64,000 nt of DNA from Candidatus Bathyarchaeota archaeon (GCA_026014615.1 JAOZHZ010000018.1:278460-342459), one strand, 5' to 3'; counted from the first letter of the stretch, positions 1 to 9,900 are shown. Notes: generated from the sequence alone by a model not told the origin. Numbers and translations: made by a program.

Positions 1-3000
1 CTCCAGTAACCTTTCGGTGATGTTCTGAAGCGCAAAGGGACTCACGTCTTTTAGCCACTGCTGCATTTCAGCGTCAAGAACATACTTTTCTGCAAGTTTT
101 TCGTACATCCAGTCTTCAACAACTTCCACGGTGGCGTCCCAACCTAAAACGTAGTCCACCACGCGGGAAAGTTCAGCAGCGCCCTGATAGCCGTGACGCT
201 TCAAACCCTGAATATACTTAGGATTTAGAATGCGCGAACGAAAAACGTGGCAGGTTTCCTCCGCGGTGCTTCTAATCTTTACCCTGTCAGGGTCAGAAGT
301 GTCACCACAGTACGAACGGGGAATTTCTCCCCCCAGAATCTTCACAGAAGTAATCATGCCACCGTGATAATCGTAGCAGTCGTCGCCGTCTAAGATGTCA
401 ATTTCTCGGGCATCCTCATTCTTCACAGTCAATTTGATTTTGCTCAAGCGTCGTTTGAACTGATCAGGAACAGCAACCCCAAAGATTTTCCTGCTGTAAA
501 CGAAGCTACCCCACAAAAGGTAGATATCACAGAGGTCCTTTTGGTCCTTCCAGTTCTTGGTATCTATCGCGTCACTAACACCACAGCCGTAAGCACCTGG
601 AAAATCACCAAAAACCCTGTACAAAGCCTCGTCACGGGCTTTTTCTGCATCAACCCCTTGAGCAATACGTTCGTTTACTTCAGATTCCACGTGCTTGGCA
701 AGGTAGTTTTCTTCGTCAGATTCTTTAAGTGCAGCGACTAAAGCCACAGCGTCATCAATCAGATGAACAATGTTTGGAAAAGCATCTCTGAACATTCCGC
801 TAATCCGAGTGGTTACGTCAATCCGTGGGCGTTTAAGCGTTTCAAGTGGAATGACTTCAAGTCCCGTTACTCGACCACTGCTTTCCTCCCATACAGGTTT
901 GACCCCCATCAAATAGAGTATCTCAGCTACGTCGTCCCCTTTGGTCTTCATGGTTGGGAGCGCCCAAAGAATAATACCGATGCTCTCTGGGTACTTTCCT
1001 TCTTCTTTTAAGTACCGCTCCAGTAACGCGTCGCCCAAAGAAACGCCAACTTTCCAAGCGGCAGGCGTGGGTATAGCACGGGGGTCAACCGAATAAAAGT
1101 TCCTACCCGTCGGCAAAATATCAGCCATACCCCTTGTCATGGAACCAGAAGGACCAGGAGAGATGTAAGCGCCTCTGCATGAGGACAAGGTATTTGTTAA
1201 TTCATCCTTTGAATCCTCCAAAGCGGGAACAAGAAAACTACACACATACGACAAGCACGCCTCGACCTTAGAGCTGCCACCGTCAATAACCTCCTTTAAT
1301 ATCGTTCCAATGTGTTGTTCATCAAACTGTGCGGCATTCAAGTGCCTCATTAATTCGCGAGAAGTTTCATTCAAATTTTTAATTACGTCGCCGTTGGTTA
1401 TGCCCTCAGACCGCAGCTTTCCCCTGTTCGCAAGCAGATCTTCGTAATCATACCCCTTCAACTCTGCAAGTGACTGCCGCAACGAAGGAACCGAACCGTT
1501 ATTCAGCCGAGTCAAAGTAAACAGAAATTCCTCTAACTGTGAACCCGACGGACCAACCCCTAAAATATGAAGCCCGTCGCGAATTTGCGTATCGGACACT
1601 TCATGCAGATAGGCATGTAGTCTTTCCAGAAAGCCGTCAAAATCAGACAACGCCTCAGCTTCGGTAACTTCAAGGTCTTGATTCAATTTGGCTTGGGTTA
1701 CTTTTTCCCAAATCATTTTTCGCATAACTGGAAGCTTACTGGCATCACCAATTCTGGCGTGGTAATACTCCTGCAACAGAACTTCTAGCTCAGCCATCTC
1801 TTCATACGTGTCAGCATTATGCATGACAGGAATTAAGTGGTCAATTATGCAGCAGTAGCTGCGTCTTTTTGCTTGAGCACCTTCTGCTGGATTCGTGATG
1901 ATGTAGGGGTAAACGTTGGGCAAATCGGAAATGGCTATGTCAGGATAACAAGACTCAGTGAGCCCAACAGATTTTCCAGGCATCCACTCTAAACTGCCAT
2001 GCGCTCCAAGGTGAATAACGACGTTTGCCTTAAACACGTCTCGAAGCCAACGGTAATATGCGTAGTAGTGGTGTGTCATGGCTAAGTCGGGGCTGTGATA
2101 GATGGCAGCGGGGTTCTCCATGAAACCTCGAGTAGGCTGCAGGGCGATGAAAACGTTGGCGTTGAGTATTCCCGCCACCAGTAATTCACCGTTGTAGTAG
2201 AACAGTTTGCCAGGCGGGTTGCCCCAGTCTTTAATCATATTGTTTTGGGAAGCAAGCGAAATCTCGTCAAACCATTCTTTGTACTGTTTTTTAGGAATCT
2301 TGGCAACTGCCTTTTCTACAAGCTCTTTGGGACTTAACCATCGGCGGTCATTTGTCAACCCATTAATTACGTCATCAATCAGTTTCTGGCCACTTTCTGG
2401 AATAAAATCTATGGTGTATCCTTGTTCTTTCATGCTTTCTAAGATGCTTAGTACTGCAACGGAAGTGTCAAGCCCAAAAGCGTATCCGATGGTGTCGTTT
2501 CGGGGGGGATAATTGTGGAGAATTATAGCAACTCTTCTTTGACTGTTGGGAAGACGATGCAGTTTGCCCCAATTTAAGCTCAGACGAACCACTTTGTTGA
2601 TTCTTTCTGGGATGGGTTCGTATTTGATTATTTGGTTTCCTGTCAACGGATTAATTTGAGTAGTATCCATCGTAGCAATGGGTACAGTAATTAAGGAACC
2701 ATCAAACTCGGGTAACGCTACCTGTGCGGGTATGTCAACAACACTAAGACCCAGTACGGTGGTTCGCCAGTCTTCATAAGAGTTACAGGTCAAAACTGCT
2801 TTTATCACTGGAACGCCAAGCCGTTTGAGGGCGTCTAACGCGTCAGAACCAGATGTGGACATACATGCAGAAAGCATTAAGCCGCTGATGACAACATCAA
2901 CCACTGGTTTGCCCTCCTTCAGGTAGTATGTATCAATAATCCAGTCTAACCCGTGAGTGCCCAAAGTTGCATCTACTAAGCCGCTGAAAAACACTGGAAG

Positions 3001-3645
3001 AACGTTCGCGCCGTGAGTTTCTATTTCTTTAATTAAGCTGTCAACAAAAGCAGTGTCGTCACTATGCACATGATTATGGTGGAACCATATACCAACAGTA
3101 ATCCTGTCTGGCTGCAACTTTTTTCCCATATACTCGTCTAATGTGGGGGCGTAGTCAAAATCAGGGTGATAAATGCCCTCATATTGGGGCTTTGCTGGAG
3201 CACCGAACTCGTAGTCAGAACCCGTAAAACGGTTTGCTAAGTACAGTAAAAGATTTTCAAAGTTCTTTTTGTCGCCAAATCTGATGTAGTCGGCAATTTT
3301 TCGGTAATCCTCTTGTTCCGTCTTAGAAAGAGTCTGAAAATCGTCTTTGTCTGAACGTATAACAAAAACAGGAACCCCCGCGTTTTTCAGTTTAGTCATA
3401 ACCCCATCAAATTCAGAACTTTTATTCAATAATCGTATGATTGTTACGTGTGAAGTAAACGCAAACTCAACGAACTTTGCTATATTTTCAAAATCCTCAC
3501 AGGTGCTTTCTTCAAAGTCTTTACCTGACCAAAGATAAGCATTTATTATTTCTCCCAATCGGTTGTTTACTGACGCGAAGGCAAACGAAAAAGGAGCCGA
3601 TTCTGCGGGGTTTGTAGTAGCAAAGGCTATTCTAAGCGGTTTCAT
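1..3645 (-). CDS. cobN: Cobaltochelatase large subunit, CobN-type (3' end beyond window)
   Basis: Large subunit of a CobN/BchH/ChlH-family chelatase, most likely inserting cobalt into the corrin ring for cobalamin synthesis in the cytoplasm. The frame is open from an ATG at 3645 to the window edge, 1215 codons; CobN proteins usually have about 1200-1300 residues, so only a short C-terminus is missing. The family signature HLGAHGSLEWMPGK is readable at about residues 541-555, followed by the Gly-Leu-Thr-Glu and Cys-Tyr-Pro region typical of the family. The start is supported by GGGAG about 8 nt upstream. It lies 180 bp downstream of a substrate-binding protein gene on the same strand, which suggests a corrinoid, cobalt or metal acquisition context. 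A magnesium- or nickel-chelatase role cannot be excluded from sequence alone. Confidence 0.88.
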   Translation of the reverse strand, partial: MKPLRIAFATTNPAESAPFSFAFASVNNRLGEIINAYLWSGKDFEESTCEDFENIAKFVEFAFTSHVTIIRLLNKSSEFDGVMTKLKNAGVPVFVIRSDKDDFQTLSKTEQEDYRKIADYIRFGDKKNFENLLLYLANRFTGSDYEFGAPAKPQYEGIYHPDFDYAPTLDEYMGKKLQPDRITVGIWFHHNHVHSDDTAFVDSLIKEIETHGANVLPVFFSGLVDATLGTHGLDWIIDTYYLKEGKPVVDVVISGLMLSACMSTSGSDALDALKRLGVPVIKAVLTCNSYEDWRTTVLGLSVVDIPAQVALPEFDGSLITVPIATMDTTQINPLTGNQIIKYEPIPERINKVVRLSLNWGKLHRLPNSQRRVAIILHNYPPRNDTIGYAFGLDTSVAVLSILESMKEQGYTIDFIPESGQKLIDDVINGLTNDRRWLSPKELVEKAVAKIPKKQYKEWFDEISLASQNNMIKDWGNPPGKLFYYNGELLVAGILNANVFIALQPTRGFMENPAAIYHSPDLAMTHHYYAYYRWLRDVFKANVVIHLGAHGSLEWMPGKSVGLTESCYPDIAISDLPNVYPYIITNPAEGAQAKRRSYCCIIDHLIPVMHNADTYEEMAELEVLLQEYYHARIGDASKLPVMRKMIWEKVTQAKLNQDLEVTEAEALSDFDGFLERLHAYLHEVSDTQIRDGLHILGVGPSGSQLEEFLFTLTRLNNGSVPSLRQSLAELKGYDYEDLLANRGKLRSEGITNGDVIKNLNETSRELMRHLNAAQFDEQHIGTILKEVIDGGSSKVEACLSYVCSFLVPALEDSKDELTNTLSSCRGAYISPGPSGSMTRGMADILPTGRNFYSVDPRAIPTPAAWKVGVSLGDALLERYLKEEGKYPESIGIILWALPTMKTKGDDVAEILYLMGVKPVWEESSGRVTGLEVIPLETLKRPRIDVTTRISGMFRDAFPNIVHLIDDAVALVAALKESDEENYLAKHVESEVNERIAQGVDAEKARDEALYRVFGDFPGAYGCGVSDAIDTKNWKDQKDLCDIYLLWGSFVYSRKIFGVAVPDQFKRRLSKIKLTVKNEDAREIDILDGDDCYDYHGGMITSVKILGGEIPRSYCGDTSDPDRVKIRSTAEETCHVFRSRILNPKYIQGLKRHGYQGAAELSRVVDYVLGWDATVEVVEDWMYEKLAEKYVLDAEMQQWLKDVSPFALQNITERLLE

Positions 3646-3766
3646 CAAATTTCTCCCATACCGTTAAAGTTACAAAATGAAAAGCAGAAACAGGTTCCAT
3701 GAACGCTAATCACCACATAAGCGAGTTGAAGCAAAGCGAGGGGTTAGCTGTGTAGTAAAAGAATAG

Positions 3767-3793
3767 AGGGCAGAACACAAGATTCTTGCCCCT
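3767..3793 (-). terminator. Hairpin with T-rich tail between the binding-protein gene and cobN
   Basis: Read on the minus strand, an 8-bp stem (GGGCA plus GAA, one bulged A) closes a loop of about 7 nt and is followed by CTATTCTTTT. It sits just after the stop of the binding-protein gene and before cobN, so it could end or attenuate transcription between them. Hairpins are not required for archaeal termination, so the role is inferred. Confidence 0.35.
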
Positions 3794-3824
3794 GAATGGG
3801 GGAATGGTCCCCAATGAGCTGCAC

Positions 3825-6011
3825 TCATGGGTACACATATACTCCGTCGATTTCTTCGCCAAAGAAATCTTGAATCAGCTCTGCATGTATTGCGGCAGGG
3901 TCTATATCCGCGAATAGGTCAGGATGGAAACATTTCGCGAAATAAAGCCACCCAGCAGGGTACTGTACACCTGTGGCGACGCAGTCATTGTAGGTATGGA
4001 CACGCCCTTCTTTAACAGCTGTTACATCACTTAATATGGGATTGTCCATTATTTGATTTCGTGCGTACTGGTGTATTTGTAGATTGCTTCCGCCATATGC
4101 GCTGACAATTATTACATCAGGATTCGCTTCGATAATGTATTCAGCGCTCAATTCAGGGTACATAACTGTAGAATTAACAGCGATGTTTATTCCACCACAA
4201 GCAACCAGCCGATCATTTGCGTTACTTCCGTTAGTCATAGTAAGCCAACCATAGTCCATGAGTGCCAAGTAGAAAGTCGGTCTCTCGCTGTCAGTTACAT
4301 TCTCGAGTCGCGTGGTGATAAGGGATGTGTACTGGTCGATGGTACCAATGATTTCTGCGGCTCTATCGGTTTTGTTAAGTATTTGACCGAAATTGGTTAT
4401 AATTGTAGTTAAGCGAGAGGGGGTGCCTGAATCTTCCATTATCACCTGTAAACCAGCGGCTTTGATTTTATTGAGGGTTTCATCTCCATAATAGAATATG
4501 GCACTGTCAACAACTACCAAGTCAGGCTTCAACTCAAACATTATTTCAAGGTTGGGAGTCAGTGAATTTCCTACGTTGGTTTTTTCTAAAATTGAACGGG
4601 GGTAACCTTCAAATGCGTCTGGGCGGCCTACGATTTGGTCCTCGCAGCCTAAGGCGCATATCACGCCAGTTAAGCCATCATTAAGGCATGCAATGCGGTT
4701 TATAGGCAGAGTCAAAGTAACAGGTGTATCAGTTGAATCTACTATAGTAACAGTATCAGGATACGCGTAAAGCCCCTCTAATTGAACTCCATAGAATTCC
4801 TGCATTAATTCAGAAAGCACAGCATCAGGGTCAATGTCGGCAAACAAACCAGGGTGTAACCACGTGACCCAATACAGCATACCAACAGGATGGCGGATAC
4901 CGTTGAAGAGTACATAGTCAAAAAGATAAACTCTATTATTTGCAACAGCCTTTGTATCACTCAATCCTGCACGGCTAAGAAGTTCATCTCGTATAGTCTG
5001 GCAGGTTGTCAAGTTACTATCAGAAAAAAGCTTGATAATTACGTCAGGATTTTTATCCAATACATATTCAGGGCTCACTTCAGGGTATCCGCCCGCTTCA
5101 AGCTCAGCAGCGATGTTTATTCCGCCAGCGGCAACAAGATTATCATGGCTTATGCTTCCTTCTGAAGAAGTCTGCCAATTTGCCCAAGATTGTTCAAGAT
5201 AAACCAAAGGCTTCTCACTGTCAGTCAAGTTTCCAAGCCGTTCACTAACAATGTTTTCATAGTAATCCATGAAGTCAATAATAGTTTGAGCCCGCGTCTC
5301 GTTATCAAAGATAGTTCCCAAATACCGAAGAATCTCAGTAATCCGCGTGTAATTACCCGTCTCGTCGATAATCAAAGGAATGCCAGCGTCCTTTAGCTCT
5401 TGCATCCCTTTCGTATTGTACGATACTGTAGTATCAGAAAGAACCAAGTCGGGCTCAAGTTCCAACACCAGTTCCGTGTTAAACGAGTACCCTGTGTTAC
5501 TCACAACAGGTATGTCTAAAACCGAAGGGGGAAAAGTGCAGGTTTCAGAACGTCCTACTATAGTATCTGCGCCGCCCATTACGTAAACTAGTTCAGTTAG
5601 ACTATGGTCAAAAAGTACAACACGTTTCAGAGGAAGATTTAATGTAACTTGAGCACCAGTTACATCAGTGACGACAAAAGTTTTGTTTTGGATTTCAACT
5701 GCAGGAGTTGGCGACGGCGAAGATTGCGTAGGGCTTGGACGGGGCGTTACAATTGGCGTTGGAGATGCTGAAGGAGACGGTGAAGCAGTAGGTGTCGTAG
5801 GTGTTGGCGTCGGGCTTGAAGTTGGTGTAGAAGAAAATTGTGGTGTAGCTGCGGGTGTTGGTGAAGGGGTAGCAGAAGGTACAGACGAAAGTGTTGGCGA
5901 AGGTGACGGAGAAGGTGGTGCGGAGTAAAGTACGTTATAGGCGCCGTAAACAGAGACACCAACAACCAAAACAACCAGTACTACCGCCAAAATCACAACA
6001 TTCCGCTTCAA
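3825..6011 (-). CDS. Membrane-anchored tandem substrate-binding protein (two BtuF/FepB-like domains)
   Basis: Extracytoplasmic binding protein of the iron-siderophore/vitamin B12 type (Peripla_BP_2 family), unusual in carrying two complete domains in one chain of 728 residues. An N-terminal hydrophobic segment (about 5-28) is followed by a roughly 75-residue Ser/Thr/Pro-rich stalk (31-105). Domain 1 (about 108-417) and domain 2 (about 418-728) each start with a VTDVTG- or VDSTDT-like strand, keep a D-T/D-I-V-G-R-motif and a P-D-L-V core, and end in near-identical sequences (LEGLYAYP and IDGVYVYP). Internal duplication is therefore directly visible. The C-terminal end has no second membrane segment. 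The downstream cobN gene suggests a corrinoid or cobalt-related ligand; an iron chelate or heme is equally possible. No permease or ATPase for it is in the window. Confidence 0.85.
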   Translation of the reverse strand: MKRNVVILAVVLVVLVVGVSVYGAYNVLYSAPPSPSPSPTLSSVPSATPSPTPAATPQFSSTPTSSPTPTPTTPTASPSPSASPTPIVTPRPSPTQSSPSPTPAVEIQNKTFVVTDVTGAQVTLNLPLKRVVLFDHSLTELVYVMGGADTIVGRSETCTFPPSVLDIPVVSNTGYSFNTELVLELEPDLVLSDTTVSYNTKGMQELKDAGIPLIIDETGNYTRITEILRYLGTIFDNETRAQTIIDFMDYYENIVSERLGNLTDSEKPLVYLEQSWANWQTSSEGSISHDNLVAAGGINIAAELEAGGYPEVSPEYVLDKNPDVIIKLFSDSNLTTCQTIRDELLSRAGLSDTKAVANNRVYLFDYVLFNGIRHPVGMLYWVTWLHPGLFADIDPDAVLSELMQEFYGVQLEGLYAYPDTVTIVDSTDTPVTLTLPINRIACLNDGLTGVICALGCEDQIVGRPDAFEGYPRSILEKTNVGNSLTPNLEIMFELKPDLVVVDSAIFYYGDETLNKIKAAGLQVIMEDSGTPSRLTTIITNFGQILNKTDRAAEIIGTIDQYTSLITTRLENVTDSERPTFYLALMDYGWLTMTNGSNANDRLVACGGINIAVNSTVMYPELSAEYIIEANPDVIIVSAYGGSNLQIHQYARNQIMDNPILSDVTAVKEGRVHTYNDCVATGVQYPAGWLYFAKCFHPDLFADIDPAAIHAELIQDFFGEEIDGVYVYP

Positions 6012-6256
6012 AACAACACACCCCCAGACGCAAAATTAACCCCACAATGGCTTAAAATATTCAGAATCTGTGTCTGTGTTATTCTGTGCGGATATAAAAC
6101 TAAAAGGTTGAGATTTAGATTGCTGTTTTTTGGCTGCAATTTCCCATTCCCCATGCGGATGGATTATCCAGCCATGTATATAAAGCCTAGTTTAACACGA
6201 GTTAACCAGGAGTTGATTAAGAAGCAGAATCTGACAAAGCGTCAAAGGGGGAAACA

Positions 6257-6334
6257 TGGTGCTCCGGCCGGGATTCGAACCCGGGTCCGTGACTCGAGAG
6301 GCCACTATACTTGGCCGGACTATACTACCGGAGC
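6257..6334 (-). tRNA. tRNA-Glu (CTC anticodon), CCA encoded
   Basis: On the minus strand a full cloverleaf can be drawn: acceptor GCTCCGG/CCGGAGC, anticodon stem GTGGC/GTCAC around loop CTCTCGA giving anticodon CTC (reads GAG, Glu), and a T-arm with GGTTCGAATCC. Discriminator base A is followed by an encoded CCA (6257-6259). No intron is seen. Confidence 0.93.
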
Positions 6335-6470
6335 ACACTCCTTGATGCGGTAGCGAACATACTCAAATCGCTCTTCATTAATTTACTTTCCCCTCCAAAA
6401 CAGGAGCAAAACCGCCATCGCCAACCCCAAACAAACGTACCCAACAACACCAAAAAAGCATAAAAAAGAA

Positions 6471-6517
6471 CAAGAAAGAACCATTTTGTTTCTGCTTACA
6501 AATTCACAACAAAAAGG
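6471..6517 (-). repeat. Dispersed repeat R1, copy a
   Basis: Copy of a short repeat whose core AATTTGTAAGCAGAAACAAA is shared with 8304-8361, 35684-35731 and 49390-49442. Here it is on the minus strand, just downstream of the thermosome stop codon, and would lie in the 3' untranslated region of that transcript. The match to copy b continues beyond the core through ATGGTT and TTTCTTGTT. Confidence 0.8.
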
Positions 6518-6532
6518 AAAAAGGGGGGAAGC

Positions 6533-8182
6533 TTACTCTTCACCCATACCGCCGGGCATGCCGCCTGGACCGCCAGGGCCGCCTTTTGGTTTGGAGCTTG
6601 CGATGACGTCGTCGATGCGTAGGATCATGCTTGCGGATTCAGCTGCGGATTTTATGGCTTGTTCTTTGACAACTATGGGTTCGATGACGCCGTTGTCTAC
6701 GCTGTTTTGGATTTTGCCTGTGAACACGTTTATGCCTTGGTATTTGCCGTCGTCTTTGTCGTGTGCTGACCTTAAGGAGACAAGAATGTCGATGGGTTCG
6801 AGTCCTGCGTTTTCTGCTAGCGAGCGGGGGATGACTTCCATGGCGTCTGCGAAGGCTTCTATGGAAAGTTGTTCTCGTCCGCCGACTTTGTTTGCGTATT
6901 TACGCAGTTCCTTTGCAACTTCAATTTCAATTGCACCGCCGCCTGCAACGATTTTGCTGTTCTCAACCACATCAGAGACCACTGAGAGTGAGTCTGTCAT
7001 TGCACGTTCTGCTTCATCAACCATACGTTCGAGTCCTGCACGGATAAGAATGGCTACGCTGTGAGGGTCTTTGCATTTTTCGACAAAAATCATTTTGTCG
7101 TCGCCGATTTTGCGTTCTTCCACCATGCCTGCGGTGCCGAGGTCTGTGACTTTGATGTCTTCAATGTTGCTGGTTACTTTGCCTCCTGTTGCGCGTGCAA
7201 GTTTTTCCATGTCAGATTCTTTGACGCGGCGTGCTGCCATGATGCCTACTTTTGCCAAGTAGTGCTGTACCATGTCGTCGATGCCTTTTTGGCAGAACAC
7301 TACGTCTGCGCCTGCAGCTTTGATTTTGGTTGCCATTTTTTCAAGCATGCTGTTTTCTTGGTCTAGGAACGCTTTCATCTGGGTTGGGTCGCGGATGCGG
7401 ATTTCAGCGCTTATCTCGGTTTTCTCGATTTCCAACGCAGAATCCAGCAGGGCGATTTTTGCGTTTTCTTTTTTGCGGGGCATACCGGGGTGAACGATTT
7501 CTTTGTCCACAATTATGCCTTGAACTAACTGTGTTTCGAGCAGGCTTTTGCCGGTTTTTTTAATCAGCTGGATGTTGTCGATGTCGGCGATTTTTTTGTC
7601 TCCGAGTTGTTCTGCTACTTGGCTAACTGCGTCGATGGCTATTTCTGCCAAGTGTTCTTTGGCGCCGCCAACGGCTTTGCTGCCCATGGATGTTAATGCA
7701 ACTTTGAGCATGGCTTTTTTGTCTTTTACGTCAATTGGAACTGCGTTTTTCTCAACAACTTCGATGGCTTTTTGTGCTGCTTTTCGGTATCCGCTTACTA
7801 GAAGTGTGGGGTGAATGTTCTGTTCGAGGAGTTCTTCTGCTTTTTTGAGCAGTTCGCTTGCGAGGACGACTGCGGTTGTTGTTCCGTCGCCAACCATGTC
7901 GTCTTGGGTTTTGGCGATTTCAACCATCATTTTTGCTGCTGGGTGTTCAACTTCGATTTCGTTGAGGATGGTTGCGCCGTCGTTGGTTATTGTGATGTCG
8001 CCGAGGTTGTCGATGAGCATTTTGTCCATACCGCGGGGTCCAAGTGTGGTTTTGAGGACTTCGCCGACTACGCGGGCTGCCATGATGTTGTTTCGTTGGG
8101 CTTCTTTGCCTCTGCTTCTTGTTGTGCCTTCTTTGAGGATCAAGACTGGTTGTCCTGAGCCTGTAGTTGTTAAGTATGCCAT
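6533..8182 (-). CDS. ths: Thermosome subunit (group II chaperonin), first paralogue
   Basis: Subunit of the cytosolic thermosome, the ATP-driven double-ring chaperonin of archaea. The 549-residue product has normal thermosome length and shows the nucleotide-binding signatures [15 protein letters not shown] ([15 protein letters not shown]), GDGTTT and the C-terminal AGGGAIE motif, ending in a Gly/Met-rich tail. The frame is open further upstream to 8329, but I choose ATG 8182 (MAYLTTTG) because it has GAGG 7 nt upstream, starts where thermosomes start, and lies downstream of a TATA element at about 8250. It stands alone between two copies of repeat R1 in inverted orientation. The second paralogue is at 20270-21943; the two probably assemble into a mixed ring. 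Confidence 0.96.
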   Translation of the reverse strand: MAYLTTTGSGQPVLILKEGTTRSRGKEAQRNNIMAARVVGEVLKTTLGPRGMDKMLIDNLGDITITNDGATILNEIEVEHPAAKMMVEIAKTQDDMVGDGTTTAVVLASELLKKAEELLEQNIHPTLLVSGYRKAAQKAIEVVEKNAVPIDVKDKKAMLKVALTSMGSKAVGGAKEHLAEIAIDAVSQVAEQLGDKKIADIDNIQLIKKTGKSLLETQLVQGIIVDKEIVHPGMPRKKENAKIALLDSALEIEKTEISAEIRIRDPTQMKAFLDQENSMLEKMATKIKAAGADVVFCQKGIDDMVQHYLAKVGIMAARRVKESDMEKLARATGGKVTSNIEDIKVTDLGTAGMVEERKIGDDKMIFVEKCKDPHSVAILIRAGLERMVDEAERAMTDSLSVVSDVVENSKIVAGGGAIEIEVAKELRKYANKVGGREQLSIEAFADAMEVIPRSLAENAGLEPIDILVSLRSAHDKDDGKYQGINVFTGKIQNSVDNGVIEPIVVKEQAIKSAAESASMILRIDDVIASSKPKGGPGGPGGMPGGMGEE

Positions 8183-8243
8183 ATCATTAACCTCTTTTTT
8201 CCTGTATAGAACCTGTTTTATCGGATTTAAGCAAAAATCAAAC

Positions 8244-8262
8244 ATGAATATAAACTTTAAGC
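8244..8262 (-). promoter_or_regulatory. TATA/BRE promoter of the first thermosome gene
   Basis: On the minus strand the sequence AAAGTTTATATTCATG forms a good archaeal BRE-TATA element about 65 bp before the chosen start, leaving a 5' leader of roughly 35-40 nt. Confidence 0.6.
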
Positions 8263-8303
8263 CTTTCGCTGAACCTTGAGGAAGAAGGAAACGGTTGTTT
8301 TTC

Positions 8304-8361
8304 TTTTGTGAATTTGTAAGCAGAAACAAAATGGTTATTTCTTGTTAGTTTTTGTTATTTT
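8304..8361 (+). repeat. Dispersed repeat R1, copy b
   Basis: Second copy of R1, on the plus strand and upstream of the thermosome promoter, so that copies a and b form an inverted pair around the gene. The identity with copy a covers GTGAATTTGTAAGCAGAAAC and continues through AAAATGGTT; a T-rich tail (TAGTTTTTGTTATTT) is shared with copy d. Confidence 0.8.
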
Positions 8362-8502
8362 TTGGGGCTTAGTTGCTTTGTTTCTTCGTTTGTCGGTTCC
8401 TTCGGGTGTAGTTGATGATTAAACGTTGAAAAACTGAAAGTTGTTAGGTTTGAAGCGTTGTATGGCAGCACGTGTTCTGTGAGGGTTATGTCCGTTACCA
8501 GG

Positions 8503-8745
8503 CTATGTGTATTTCACCGCCGAAGATTGTAACGTGACCGTTTCCTGCAGTGCGTATTCGATTTACCGCATGGTCCCATACTCTACGTATGTATGTCCAG
8601 TCAAGTCAAGAATCATGTCCAAATTCAAGTTAAAGCTGCCTAAAGGAACCCCTAAATTGTAGGTGATGTCGTCTACAGATAAGTCTATTCGGAAAACCTT
8701 GAAGGTTCCCGCTGGCACCGTGATGTCTGGATTCCTTTGAATATT
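8503..8745 (-). pseudogene. Remnant of a secreted or lipoprotein-type domain
   Basis: The minus strand reads as a plausible beta-rich extracytoplasmic domain (ITVPAGTFKVFRIDL, then NLDMILDLTGHTYVEYG), interrupted by TAA at 8563-8565 and resuming in the same frame (IEYALQETVTLQS) to a stop at 8503. It begins directly after a TAG with no start codon. The pattern of VPAGTF, a Y-V-E-Y-G strand and a polar strand resembles a recurring archaeal surface-protein domain, but the family name is from memory and unverified. The stretch looks like a decayed gene piece. Apart from R1 and this remnant, I see nothing else in 8362-8860. Confidence 0.5.
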
Positions 8746-8983
8746 CTAACATTTTTACAAACACTTAAGGTTTCTTAACCAGAAAAGCAGGAAGAACCCT
8801 TACACAGTTTACTGAAACAACCTTAGTAAAACATCAGAGCAAAAAATGAGAACCGCTTTCCCGCCAACTAGCCTATATATTAAGGAATACAATAGTAGGT
8901 GTGTCGGAATTCTTCAAGAAGAGTCGAACCGCAAATAACTGCTTTTCAAGACGTTCTGGCAAACGAAAACGGGGATAGGAAGA

Positions 8984-9652
8984 TTGAACCAAAAAAAGCC
9001 GATAGCGATAATTGAAAGCCTCGCCTTTCTCTCAGTGAAACACAGCATTTTTCTTGCAGAACTATTCCAAGCAATAGTTGAAGCCAGAAAAAAAGGAAAA
9101 ACCAACTGCCAAGAATTAACAATTGAATACAGAGGCAGCATAAAACACGAAGCCATACTGCTAATCACCAAAGACACACAAGTCGTAGGGCAATTCCGAG
9201 TTGCTGAAGAATTTTTTCTGAAGAAAAACATCTGCTTTGAAAACTGGTTAAACACTGATAAAGTACGCAGACAAATAAGCAGGCAAAATGCATCACGGCT
9301 TGAAAGACAAATCAGGGACCTGAGGCACGGAATGAAAAAAGTCAACTTGGAAGCCGAAGTCATTGAAACAACAAAACCCACAACTGTTCAAACGCAATGG
9401 GGAAACAGCGCCACGGTAACCAACGCATGGATAGCAGATGAAACAGGAAAAATCAAACTGTGCCTATGGAACGAACTGACAAACATCGTTAACGTTGGGG
9501 ACACCATACAAATTCAGAACGCCACTGTATCGACGTTCAAAGGGGAAAGACAACTGCACCTTGGAAAAGTCGGAACAGTCAACGTGCTACCCCGTACGGA
9601 CCAAAATAAACAACAACTCAAAACGGTTGCCAAAAACACAATCAAAGCCTAA
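8984..9652 (+). CDS. OB-fold nucleic-acid-binding protein (archaeal SSB/RPA-like)
   Basis: The C-terminal part (about residues 120-205) reads as a single OB fold of the archaeal SSB/SOSS-B type: a beta strand, then WIADETGKIKLCLWNE, VGDTIQIQNA and a final KGERQLHLGKVG strand. This places it among single-stranded DNA- or RNA-binding proteins. The N-terminal about 115 residues are helical and basic, with no family I recognise. The start is TTG 8984 after GGGATAGGA; a TATA element (CTATATATTAA) lies near 8874. It is monocistronic as far as seen. The chain lacks the acidic tail of classic SSBs, so an RNA-binding or regulatory role is possible. Confidence 0.7.
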   Translation: MNQKKPIAIIESLAFLSVKHSIFLAELFQAIVEARKKGKTNCQELTIEYRGSIKHEAILLITKDTQVVGQFRVAEEFFLKKNICFENWLNTDKVRRQISRQNASRLERQIRDLRHGMKKVNLEAEVIETTKPTTVQTQWGNSATVTNAWIADETGKIKLCLWNELTNIVNVGDTIQIQNATVSTFKGERQLHLGKVGTVNVLPRTDQNKQQLKTVAKNTIKA

Positions 9653-9717
9653 CTGGTGCCATCACTAAAAAAAGACTAAAAAAACTGCCAAACTGGCTCA
9701 AACAGCCTTTTCCTGAA

Positions 9718-9852
9718 TCAATGTTTTATCACTAGCATGTGTCCTTTATGTTTTACCATTCGGTGTATTCGCAACTCTTCAGGAGTCGAAAAACAGGCGT
9801 GGCATAATCTGCATTTAAACGAACAGTTGATGAAAATGTAGTTATTCAACAT
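9718..9852 (-). CDS. Single C2H2 zinc-finger microprotein
   Basis: A 44-residue product with one complete classical zinc finger: C-x2-C, twelve residues, H-x4-H (FKCRLCH to RMVKHK). Single-finger C2H2 proteins are widespread in archaea and usually bind nucleic acid. I prefer ATG 9852, preceded by GGGTG, over the in-frame ATG at 9900, because a minus-strand TATA-like AAATAAAACC near 9917-9929 would place transcription start at about 9893. No partner gene is adjacent on the strand. Confidence 0.55.
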   Translation of the reverse strand: MLNNYIFINCSFKCRLCHACFSTPEELRIHRMVKHKGHMLVIKH

Positions 9853-9900
9853 TGGCACCCGGTTATACTGAAGTTGCGCTCTTCTTCTTGTTGTCCGCAA

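Noticed and set aside
5668..5928. Gly/Val-rich plus-strand frame of 86 codons
   Set aside because: Antisense shadow of the Ser/Thr/Pro-rich stalk of the binding protein; repeated Gly-Val comes from the complement of Pro/Thr/Ser codons.
6108..6353. Plus-strand 81-codon frame
   Set aside because: It runs across the tRNA-Glu gene; its GIRTRVRDS part is the reverse complement of the tRNA.
8183..8329. 49-codon N-terminal extension of the first thermosome subunit
   Set aside because: It extends above the TATA box, begins inside repeat R1 and has no family match; ATG 8182 has a ribosome-binding site.
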